From assembly GCF_021648825.1 (NCBI RefSeq), contig NZ_JAKJHS010000001.1, positions 852,788 to 916,787 of the forward strand: a stretch of 64,000 nt of DNA, in the 5' to 3' direction. Positions 57,034 through 64,000 of this stretch are shown piece by piece. The stretch is from Rhizobium halophilum (GTDB lineage Bacteria > Pseudomonadota > Alphaproteobacteria > Rhizobiales > Rhizobiaceae). Below the pieces are notes generated by a model. That model was not told where the DNA came from. It searched no databases and saw nothing but the letters and a program-made list of their open reading frames with translations. How positions within the stretch are numbered: position 1 is the first letter of the stretch; each line of letters opens with the position of its first letter. Both the position numbers and the translations under genes were made by a program.

Positions 57034-57489
57034 CTATGCGGCCATTGGTAAAGTCTCGATGCCATGGCGGCTCATGGCTGCGCCGATGCGTGCGAAGTCG
57101 GGAACACCCTCCATACGGTGTTCGGATCCGATGTCGCGGAAGAAGGCGATCATTGATGGCGCTATCATCACCAGCATGCGTACCGGAGCGCTGCTCTCAT
57201 TGCTATAGTTGTGAGGCACCCGCGACGGCACCTTCACGGATGTACCAGCACCGGCTTTTATTTCTCGCGGGAACTGGTCGGTATCGAACTGACGGAGCGT
57301 CAACTCCCCTTCCAATATGTAGATCAGTTCCGGCGACTCGTGGACATGTGGAGGCGTTCCCGAGCCGGGTGGAACTTCGATATCGAGCAGTTCCAGGTCC
57401 GACCCAGGCACACCTCCGAGGAAGCGAATGCGGTCAGCCACTACCCAAAGGTAATCAGCGTTGTCAGCCGTCGTCACTTCAATAGTCAT
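57034..57489 (-). CDS. Cupin-domain protein
   Basis: This 151-residue single-domain cupin has metal motif PPHVHESPELIYILEGELTL (HxH and Glu, residues 47-66) and a second histidine in VPHNYSNE. The enzyme or sensor role is unknown. AAAGGAG precedes ATG 57489, which overlaps the TetR gene stop (ATGA), so the two are co-translated. A C-terminal remnant of a paralogue lies at 54520. Confidence 0.82.
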   Translation of the reverse strand: MTIEVTTADNADYLWVVADRIRFLGGVPGSDLELLDIEVPPGSGTPPHVHESPELIYILEGELTLRQFDTDQFPREIKAGAGTSVKVPSRVPHNYSNESSAPVRMLVMIAPSMIAFFRDIGSEHRMEGVPDFARIGAAMSRHGIETLPMAA

Positions 57490-58115
57490 CGCGATACTCC
57501 TTTGGCTGCGATGGTGGTGTCCGCCGCAGTGTCGCTCGATCTGAACGCGGACAAGATCAGTTCGAGCGCCCAGGAAGCGGCCTCGCCGGCCTGGGTGCCG
57601 TCGAGACCGCCGTAATCTTTCAAGACCTCCCATGCGGAGGCCGAATAAAGCAGGTGCGCCAGCGCCTCGACCTTTTGAGCGTCGGACGCGGGAAGACCGG
57701 AGAGGGCAGGTGAAAGCGCCGCCTTGAAGTTCTTTTGACGCTCAGACACCATTGCTCGGCGCATTTCTCGACCAGCACGAGAGTGCAGCGCTGCGCGAAT
57801 GGCTGTCTCGTGAATGTCAAACTGCGGAAAGGCTTTTTGCGGCCCCTCTATCACATCCTGCGGGTGCTTAGGTGCCACGGCAACTGCAATCCGATCGTTC
57901 AGCCAGTGCCAGAACGCTGAAAGCAGATCTTCCTTTGTCGCAAAATGACGGAAGACCGTCCGCCGCTGGATACCTGCCTCTGCTGCGATCGCCTCCATGC
58001 TGATATCGTCAGGTATTTGAGAGGAACCCATCAGCGAGTAAAGCGCCATGAGTATGGCTTGCCTGGTCTCGCGTGATTTCTGCACTCGTAGCGGACTTGT
58101 GTATGTTCGGGTCAT
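57486..58115 (-). CDS. TetR-family transcriptional regulator
   Basis: This 209-residue protein has an N-terminal TetR helix-turn-helix (ISMEAIAAEAGIQRRTVFRH, residues 38-57) and an all-helical ligand domain. It is the first gene of a two-gene unit with the cupin. ATG 58115 is used; a TTG lies one codon earlier. It is probably autoregulated; the palindromic TCAATTGA at about 58172-58179 upstream is a possible site. Confidence 0.8.
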   Translation of the reverse strand: MTRTYTSPLRVQKSRETRQAILMALYSLMGSSQIPDDISMEAIAAEAGIQRRTVFRHFATKEDLLSAFWHWLNDRIAVAVAPKHPQDVIEGPQKAFPQFDIHETAIRAALHSRAGREMRRAMVSERQKNFKAALSPALSGLPASDAQKVEALAHLLYSASAWEVLKDYGGLDGTQAGEAASWALELILSAFRSSDTAADTTIAAKGVSR

Positions 58116-58512
58116 CAACGGCTGCTGCTCCCATTCGCGGCACTATATGTGGCATGAAAACTCACGTCTGTCAATTGATGACGCTGCGCGTGTCTTGAAG
58201 TTTACCTGTGCGACCATCGGCAAGGCTCGCGCGAGGATCGGCTTAGTGAGGGGCTATCGAGACAGTCTTACGTTTGGGTGCCCCCCCACGCGATGTGGGA
58301 CCCTTGTGACCTCGTCTATCGTCACGAGGATGGTGACCTGAAGGCTTGCCTCCCATCCAAGCTGGTGAGGCACAGAGAAAAGGCTTATCTGATGATAACG
58401 GAAAAGCGCATGAAGCCACCGATCCGTCGGATCCGACCTGCTGAAGACGTGTCGCCAACGACAGTGTCTGACATGCCGATCCTGATCAGAACATCATCTT
58501 TAACGCCAGCAG
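58116..58512. other. Intergenic region without recognisable gene
   Basis: About 400 bp lie between the TetR start and the 117-aa gene end. Short open frames exist on both strands, but none has a ribosome-binding site or recognisable composition. The palindrome TCAATTGA near 58172 may be the TetR operator. Confidence 0.4.
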
Positions 58513-58866
58513 CTAGCCGTTATCCTCCGTCGGAAACATCCACTTGACCGGCTTTTCCAGCGAGCGAGCGTAACTGATTTCACGCTGCGTGCTGGACCCG
58601 ACATAGCCACCGACATTAACCACGAAGATCTCGTCGGCGAGGTCGATCTTACGGAAATGCAACTGATCAATCGCTTGCTTCTCGGCGGTACTCTCGTCCC
58701 CGTCGGACAATAAAAACCGAGACCCTCCGGGCTGATCGGCATGGCCGAAGGCACCCAAGCTGATCACGATGTGTCCTTGCAGGGTGAGGTGAAGGTTGGC
58801 GAGATGAAAGGCTTCAGGGAAGCGGCTGGAGCCACACAAGGTAATAACTTTCGGGCGAGAGGTCAT
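58513..58866 (-). CDS. Small protein with nucleoside deoxyribosyltransferase-like fold
   Basis: This 117-residue protein starts with a beta strand and glycine-serine loop (VITLCGSSRFPEAFHLAN) and later has DLADEIFVVNVGGYVGSSTQ and REISYARSLEKPV. This pattern is shared by small proteins related to nucleoside 2-deoxyribosyltransferases, often found on mobile or phage-derived DNA. GGAAGGA lies 5 nt before ATG 58866. The substrate is unknown. Confidence 0.65.
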   Translation of the reverse strand: MTSRPKVITLCGSSRFPEAFHLANLHLTLQGHIVISLGAFGHADQPGGSRFLLSDGDESTAEKQAIDQLHFRKIDLADEIFVVNVGGYVGSSTQREISYARSLEKPVKWMFPTEDNG

Positions 58867-59371
58867 GAGATCCTTCCGTCAGGGCCGGTCAAGCGAACCC
58901 TTCGTGAGTACGATGTACGTTGTCATGTCAAGCTTTCCGCATGATGGTACTGCGCCATCGCAAGAGCCGCGAACGTCTTCTGTGCGAAATCCACGGGCGA
59001 ATGTTGTCAAGCTTTGCAAGCCATCATCGCTCTGTTCCAAATCTTGTTGTGCCGCGGTCGCTGTCGTCGCTTGCTTCAGTAGATCACGCGCCCGAAACCT
59101 GTCCGTCCGCTCTCGGCCCCTTTGCGGTCGTGAGGCAAATGTCGCGCCAGCATACTGTCGCGACGTACTGCCGACAACATCGGGTTGCCGCTTACGACCA
59201 GCCGAAGTCACGAATATGCTGCAGTACGTGCACGCAGACTTAATGAGGAACGTCTGAGAAAAGCGATTCAGAGACAAACGGCGTTTCACGAAGTAACGGG
59301 GGGACGAAGTCCCACAGCGAAAACGCCGTTTGCAGAACAGTGATCAACCTGAGCAAGCAGGCGCGCGACTG
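58867..59371. other. Intergenic region without recognisable gene
   Basis: Open frames at 58879-59289 (minus) and 58920-59243 (plus) show no motifs, ribosome-binding sites or coding-like composition. I cannot support a gene here; decayed DNA is possible given the remnants around it. Confidence 0.4.
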
Positions 59372-59683
59372 TCAGCCCCGGAAGTAAGCCTTCAGCCGAA
59401 AGGGCTGCCCGGAGCGGCCGTAGCGATCGACCAGATCGTCGAAGACCTCGTACGCGGTCCGCTCGTCAAAACCCTGGTCGACAAGGAGCCCAGTCACGGC
59501 GTCGGCGAGCTCTTCGATCCAGTCATGCCGCCCCTCGGCGAGATAGCTTTTAATCGTCCAGACGAGCAGGGTCCGTGCCACGTCGTCGCGGTCGGGGCGC
59601 CGCTCAGCCCGATGCCGGTCCCTGAGCCGCTGCTGCCGCTCCCGCTGCCTCGCGTTGCGCTCGTCCTGGGTCTGTCGTGCCAC
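59372..59683 (-). CDS. Hypothetical protein (103 aa), charged N-terminus
   Basis: The first 35 residues are very Arg/Gln/Glu-rich (QRERQQRLRDRHRAERRPDR). They are followed by a compact helical domain (ARTLLVWTIKSYLAEGRHDW to the end, RLKAYFRG). Composition and a GAGGGGGGA-like tract before ATG 59683 support a real gene. It lies downstream of the AAA/M41 locus on the same strand, with the phased repeat array between them. Function unknown. Confidence 0.6.
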   Translation of the reverse strand: MARQTQDERNARQRERQQRLRDRHRAERRPDRDDVARTLLVWTIKSYLAEGRHDWIEELADAVTGLLVDQGFDERTAYEVFDDLVDRYGRSGQPFRLKAYFRG

Positions 59684-59761
59684 GCCTTCCCCCCTCTTCT
59701 TGTCATGGATGGCACTTCCATGGTCAGAGGACCGGCGAACCGGCGCAAGCCGTTTTCCGGT

Positions 59762-59824
59762 GAATCGGAACCATAGTTTTCTGAATCGGAAATCTGGAAC
59801 TGTGAATCCGATGACCGCAATTTG
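59762..59824. repeat. Phased GAATC repeat array A (3 units of 21 bp)
   Basis: GAATC begins at 59762, 59783 and 59804, exactly 21 bp apart, with variable 16-bp spacers. The last unit leads into ATGACCGCAATTTGTTT (59810-59826), also found at the end of array B. GAATC is a GANTC site, the target of the alphaproteobacterial CcrM methylase; a 21-bp step equals two DNA turns. Plus-frame translation meets a stop inside the array, so it is not coding there. Confidence 0.75.
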
Positions 59825-59931
59825 TTTTGCGTTGTGGGCACCTTGCGTCCCATCGCCGGCAACCTACTGACCGTGGAGAGGGCAAGCACGCATTGGCAGC
59901 CGACGCCGGAGATCCACCTTCCTCATCGGCT

Positions 59932-60059
59932 GAATCAGATTTCTCGACTTTGGAATCGGTGACCGAAAAATTGGAAACAAATATCTCGGCATTGGAATCA
60001 TCTACCGGCAGTCTCGAATCGCCCGTCGATGTTTCTGAATCAAATGACCGCAATTTGTT
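59932..60059. repeat. Phased GAATC repeat array B (6 units of 21 bp)
   Basis: Units begin at 59932, 59953, 59974, 59995, 60016 and 60037, again exactly 21 bp apart; the third reads GAAAC. The last unit runs into ATGACCGCAATTTGTTT (60043-60059), identical to array A. Besides GAATC, position 12 is C in eight of nine units across both arrays and TT is common before the next unit. On the plus strand it could read as heptads (ES....L), on the minus strand as (DS.....), but third-base composition is not coding-like. Confidence 0.75.
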
Positions 60060-60186
60060 TCCAGTTGCCGGTGATGCGAGACGCATCCGGACAATTTGCC
60101 GACAACTGAAGCTGCATTAAAGCCAGTTGAAGAGGGTGTGATCGAGACGCCGTCCTTCGCGTGACGACGGCGTCGAGCTTGGAGCG

Positions 60187-62826
60187 TCAGGTCGACGGGG
60201 TGAGGATCGCCGTGACTGCATCACCGTCGAGCGCCTTGCCATCAAAGAGCGCGCTGACCGGCCGGTCAAAAACCTTCCGGTTTTCCAGAATGGCGTCCGT
60301 CGCTCGTGCCTGGGCGAACTCAAGCCGCTGATGAACGCGCTTTGCAAGGTCGGCGTCACGGCGAGGATCGCGGTCGGATCTGGATGTTCGAGATAGAGCA
60401 GTGGATGTCTGGTTCCAAACCCCAGCGTCTGCTCCATGCTGGTGGCAATGCGGGTGGCGCGGGCGAGGTCGCTGTGCTCGGCGCCGCCGGAGCCGGCGGA
60501 GGCCGTCTTGAGCACGATCAGCTCCGCTGCTCTCCCTGCCATCAGCAGCGCGAGGAGCCGCTCATACCACTCGGCGGTGTCAGGGCCTCCGTCGCCGAAA
60601 GTGATCGCGTTGTGTCCACCGTCCTTGGCGTCAATGGTCAGTCCCTTGACGGAGCCGAGACGCAGCGCGTGGTGGACAACGGCATGGCCGGATTCGTGGA
60701 CCGCCAAGCGCCAGCGGACGTCGTGGGGTAGAGGCGGCCGGTGACCGCGGATGCCAGCTTCGAGATCCGCATAAGTCAGAGGCCGCTTCTCCCGTCGTGC
60801 CTTCAGTCTCGCCTCACGCACCACACGTTCGATATCGGCGCCGGTGAGACCCATTGCTCGCGTTGCCAGCCGCAGCAAAGCATGCGCCGCCGCATCGTCT
60901 TGCGTGGATAGAAGGTCCTGTCCTCGCCCATTCTCCTGCGCCCTGTCACTGCGGAAAGTCTGCGATTCTTGCTCGTTTGTCGAACTGATCAAGATACGGC
61001 TCCTTCCCGTCCACCGGCTGTAATCATCTCGAGATCGGCGTCCAGGTGATGCGCGAGAATGCCAGCAAGCGCCGGGATGTCGGGCCGTGGGATATCGATA
61101 TGCGTCTCCAGCCGGCCGGACCTTCGGATGGCTTCGTCGATCTCGTGCGGCCTGTTTGTGGCACCGACAATGATGACGCCCTCGCTCTTCACCGTACCAT
61201 CAAGCAGTTCTAGCAGCTTGTTGACGCAGGCATTCCAATAGTCCGCGTACTGCCGCGACGCCGATACCCGCGTGCCGATGCCATCGATCTCGTCGATGAA
61301 GAGAATGCACGGCGCCTGCGCTCGCGCCTCGGCGAAGGTGTCCGTCATCCGATCCAGTACCGCGTGCAGGTATTCACCCTGAAGCCACGTCGAAACCGAA
61401 GTGACGACCAGCGGGATTTGCAGGCTGTTGCACATCGCCCGTGCGAACGTGGTCTTGCCCGTTCCTGGGGGACCCGAGAGCAAAAGCTTGGTGCTCATGT
61501 CTGACCAAGGCAACTCTCCATTCCGGTGATCAGCGAGATCCGCCTTCAGCCCTAGGGCCCATTCCTTTGCGGCGCCGTAGCCGGACAATGACTCGACAAT
61601 CAGCGATGGCTTTCCGGCTCCCTCGTCGTAGATGGTCTGTGGTTGGATGACCTCCGCGCCGGTAGGTTTGCCTTTCGCTTTGGTCCTCTTGCGAGCCTTG
61701 GAGGCGTTTTCTGCCTTCCCCTCCTCAGCCTCAGCTCTCTTGCGATGTCTCTCGCTCGTGCTCTGCGTAATCCGTCGTCGCTGGAAGGTCCCGTCATCCT
61801 TGCCATCGCCTTCTGCCTCTTCCTGACGATTGCGGCCTGCAAGCCCAACCAGCGCCTCGATGCTGAGGTGCAAGGGCCGCTCCGGCCGAATGGCGATGGC
61901 GAGGTCGTCCAGCGTCAGCGCCGCCGCGTCGATCTTGCGGATGAGGATGTCGTGACCGGACGCAGGTTCACGGCCGTAGACGGCTTCGAACAGATCGAGG
62001 AGCAATGCTGTGTCGATGCCGCCGCCCGTGAGCCTGACGTCGCAGGTGAGGTCGATCTGGTCGGGGATCTCCTGATGTGATTCGGAGACGGCAAGAACGG
62101 GAGATCCATGTGTCAGGGCTCGCAACAATTGCCGCCGCATGGTCTGCCGGTTGAGACGTAGATCGTCGCCTACCAGGACGTGGACGAAGACGCGCTTGGC
62201 CTCGCCTTCACCCACGCCCACAGCGCTTCATCGAAAGCAAAGTCTGCAGACATCCCGACGTAAGGGCCGAAGGGCGCGAGTGGCGTCTTCTCAACAAGCC
62301 TCAGCAGTGCCCTTTCGAAGCCATCTACCTGGAGATGGATCGAGGCCACCGGCGCTCGCCGACGCAGAAGCCTCACGAGGTCACGAAGTGCGACGCCTGA
62401 CTCATGCATTGCGGCAGCGAGAAGAAGCACGGTCGCGACCGCCTTCACGTTGGACGCCTCCCCTGCTTCGCCAACGACGCGAGCGGCATGGGCTGCAGCG
62501 GCGCTGCCTACCGTCGGGCCAGGGCCGAGGCGCCGGAAGTGGCGAGGCAAGACGGGGGCCGGCGCCGGCAGATCTGTGCCTCCTGCCTTCGGCTGTTCCG
62601 GCTCAATTAGGAACGCCGCCAGTTTCTCACGCACCCAGATCCGGTCCCGTTCCGCATTTCCGGAGAGATGCGCGGGATCGAAGGCTGGCAGGTAGCGACC
62701 AACGATTTGCCGGTCGACCTGGGCGACCGTCATCGTCAGCAGCCCATTGCGGACGGCGAGACGTCGGACTTCGCGGCGGCTCATGTGCCGCAGGCGCCGG
62801 ACAAGAAAAGAAGACAGCCGATCCAT
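60187..62826 (-). pseudogene. FtsH-like AAA ATPase-M41 zinc protease, broken by three frame changes
   Basis: Three consecutive frames read as one protein of about 880 residues. Segment 1 (62826 to about 62215) is an unknown N-terminal domain ending FDEALWAW. Segment 2 (about 62215-60989) has Walker A GPPGTGKTT, Walker B CILFIDEIDG, sensor 1 GATNRP and arginine finger RRSGR. Segment 3 has the AAA lid TGADIERVVREARLKARREK and M41 zinc motif HESGHAVVHH. After about 60373 the family-like end (KRVHQRLEFAQARATDAILE) continues in yet another frame to TGA 60187. The AAA lid is cut off from its core, so the pieces are not separate genes. All three shifts look like loss of one base. Sequencing error is possible. 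Confidence 0.7.
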
Positions 62827-63185
62827 CACAGCACCTCGCTGGGGAAGGCAGCGGAAGTGTTTTCCGCTGTGACGCCGCCGTCGGGGGATCGACGTCGCAT
62901 CAGTCCGAAAGCCTCTATGGGCGGATTCATCCTGCCGCTGATCCAGTTGCGGACCAGGTGGCAGGTGGTATCCCCATGATCGGCAAGCGCATCAAGCCGT
63001 GCCATCACGGGCGCCGGAATGGACCGGCTGTCGTTGCCGCCTTGCCGGGCATGGCCGAGAGCAAGACCGATGATGATCGCAGGGTCGATGTCGTGCGTGC
63101 AGGTTCGGCGTGCGACATCGCTCGTCTGCGTAATGGCGTCGCATCGAAGGTCGTCACCGGAGTGATCGTGTTTGTGTTGGGACAT
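62826..63185 (-). CDS. Hypothetical protein upstream of AAA/M41 gene (119 aa)
   Basis: This 119-residue protein starts MSQHKHDHSGDDLR. It is histidine-rich at the N-terminus and contains DPAIIIGLALGHARQGGND followed by PAPVMARLDALADHGDTTCH. The stop overlaps ATG 62826 of the broken AAA gene (ATGA), typical of an operon. I do not recognise the family. Confidence 0.6.
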   Translation of the reverse strand: MSQHKHDHSGDDLRCDAITQTSDVARRTCTHDIDPAIIIGLALGHARQGGNDSRSIPAPVMARLDALADHGDTTCHLVRNWISGRMNPPIEAFGLMRRRSPDGGVTAENTSAAFPSEVL

Positions 63186-63304
63186 GCAGTGTCTCCTCGC
63201 CGGACCGCGGGGCGGTCAGCGCTCATGATGGGGAGAATTGGAAAGGGCAGGCTGCAGCGTCAGTGCCGCAGCCTCAGCGTGGGCAGGAGCCCCGCGGTCG
63301 GCGA

Positions 63305-63595
63305 TCAGGCGTCGAGCAGCCGTCGCGCAAAACCGAAGCGGATACGCTCCGGCGGCCAAGAGATCCGCTCGTCCTCGTCCGGTTCATCCGCGCTATCGTC
63401 TGCGGCATCGAACCCATCGCTATCGAATGCTTCATCGTCAGGCTCGCAGCGAGCGATCAGGCGGCCTTCACCCCGCAGCGCACCGACGCGTGACGACAAC
63501 GGAGATGAAGCAGCAACCTGCGGAGGAGAGGCGGGCTGGCCGATGCCGAGCGCCCGGCGTGCCTCAGTCTCGAGGAAGACCCCAACTATCGGATT
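63305..63595 (-). pseudogene. Fragment of an unknown acidic protein (5' end lost)
   Basis: An open stretch of 97 codons from just after an in-frame TAA at 63596-63598 reads coherently (VGVFLETEARRALGIGQP, then an acidic run CEPDDEAFDSDGFDAADD, ending RIRFGFARRLLDA). There is no good start codon before a TTG at 63499, so either the gene starts there or its 5' part was lost near 63596. Same strand as the AAA/M41 unit. Confidence 0.4.
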
Positions 63596-63792
63596 TTACA
63601 GAAGAGGTCTCGAAACGGCACACCTGCCTCCATCCGGCCAAAGGAAGCTATACACCCGACCTTATCGTGGTGAACAGGAGGAGGCATTCGGCCTTCATCC
63701 TCGACCTCAAGCGGTCTCTGGCGTCGTACGGGGACACGAACCGGCTCGAAGAGCTTAAGTTGAAGATGATGACAAGCTGCTGGACCCGGCGG
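63591..63792 (+). pseudogene. Fragment of a PD-(D/E)XK nuclease-like protein
   Basis: The readable part is KGSYTPDLIVVNRRRHSAF followed by ILDLKRSLASYGDTNRLEEL. The PD...DLK spacing is that of PD-(D/E)XK nucleases. Recognisable sequence starts at about 63591, where the opposite-strand fragment loses its 5' end, and fades after about 63790; the frame itself runs on into tRNA complement. No start codon or full domain, so a fragment. Confidence 0.35.
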
Positions 63793-63857
63793 CCGAAGCG
63801 GTGGCGAAGCTCGGCCATGCAGGCAGCCATGGCCGCTGGCGAGTTGGACACGGAGCT

Positions 63858-63897
63858 TAAAAAGCAAAAGCTCCTCGAGGCTTACGCCGAGGAGCTT
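63858..63897 (-). terminator. Rho-independent terminator of tRNA-fMet
   Basis: On the minus strand AAGCTCCTCG and CGAGGAGCTT form a perfect 10-bp stem with a 10-nt loop, followed by TTGCTTTTT. It lies 40 nt after the tRNA 3' end and should end its transcript. Confidence 0.82.
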
Positions 63898-63937
63898 GAA
63901 GCAAAGAGGAAGGATTGGAAGAATTTGCAAGTCTCAG

Positions 63938-64000
<63 letters not shown>

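Noticed and set aside
58879..59289. 136-codon minus-strand frame
   Set aside because: No motif, no ribosome-binding site, mixed composition; likely chance.
59762..60059. CRISPR array
   Set aside because: Only five conserved bases per unit and 16-bp spacers; no long direct repeats and no cas genes.
59724..60086. Minus-strand frame through the repeat arrays as a DS-heptad repeat protein
   Set aside because: No ribosome-binding site, the two arrays are in different frames, and third-base composition is not coding-like. Kept as a DNA repeat; coding origin remains an alternative.

Overview
The window is typical of a soil or plant-associated Rhizobiaceae (Sinorhizobium, Rhizobium, Shinella-like). 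It is GC-rich and dominated by ABC and TRAP uptake operons with dedicated catabolic enzymes. It carries the rhizobial glycerol ABC operon (glpSTPQUV), a mat-type malonate TRAP operon and an ectoine-catabolism cluster. An initiator tRNA-fMet is cut by the right edge. I cannot tell whether this is chromosome or a large replicon. No search or alignment was run; all functions are read from motifs, gene order and family knowledge.

Layout. 1-6.5 kb: the end of glpD, then glpSTPQUV. 6.6-9.0 kb: three periplasmic proteins of the PQQ-dehydrogenase electron-relay type, without their dehydrogenase. 9.2-16.9 kb: a fused 5-oxoprolinase/hydantoinase facing a TRAP transporter and a MarR-type regulator. 17-24.9 kb: an Amadori-compound (fructosamine) locus with FrlD-like kinase, FrlB-like deglycase, GntR/UTRA regulator, amino-acid-type ABC system, FAD oxidase and EamA exporter. 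Two near-identical operators bind these units into one regulon. 25.2-31.2 kb: an NMT1-type ABC system with a fumarylpyruvate-hydrolase-like enzyme, a TauE/SafE permease and a GntR/FCD regulator. 31.3-38 kb: matB, matA, matMQP and divergent matR. 38-39 kb: an orphan capsule-type ATPase behind a permease remnant. 39.2-51.7 kb: ectoine uptake and breakdown (AsnC regulator, doeC, doeD, enuR, eutBCDE, ehuBCDA). This converts ectoine through N-acetyl-diaminobutyrate and diaminobutyrate to aspartate.

51.7-64 kb is an accessory, partly decayed region. It holds a truncated DsbA-like protein with a CPYP motif, MerR plus an MFS efflux pump, a PAS histidine kinase with single-domain receiver, a cupin/TetR pair with a second cupin remnant, and small unknown proteins. 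It also holds an FtsH-like AAA/M41 gene broken by three frame changes, gene fragments, and tRNA-fMet with its terminator.

The most unusual element is at 59.76-60.06 kb. Two arrays of GAATC (a GANTC, CcrM-type methylation site) recur at exactly 21-bp spacing, three units and then six (one degenerate). Each array ends in the same 17-bp sequence. I know of no described element that matches it.
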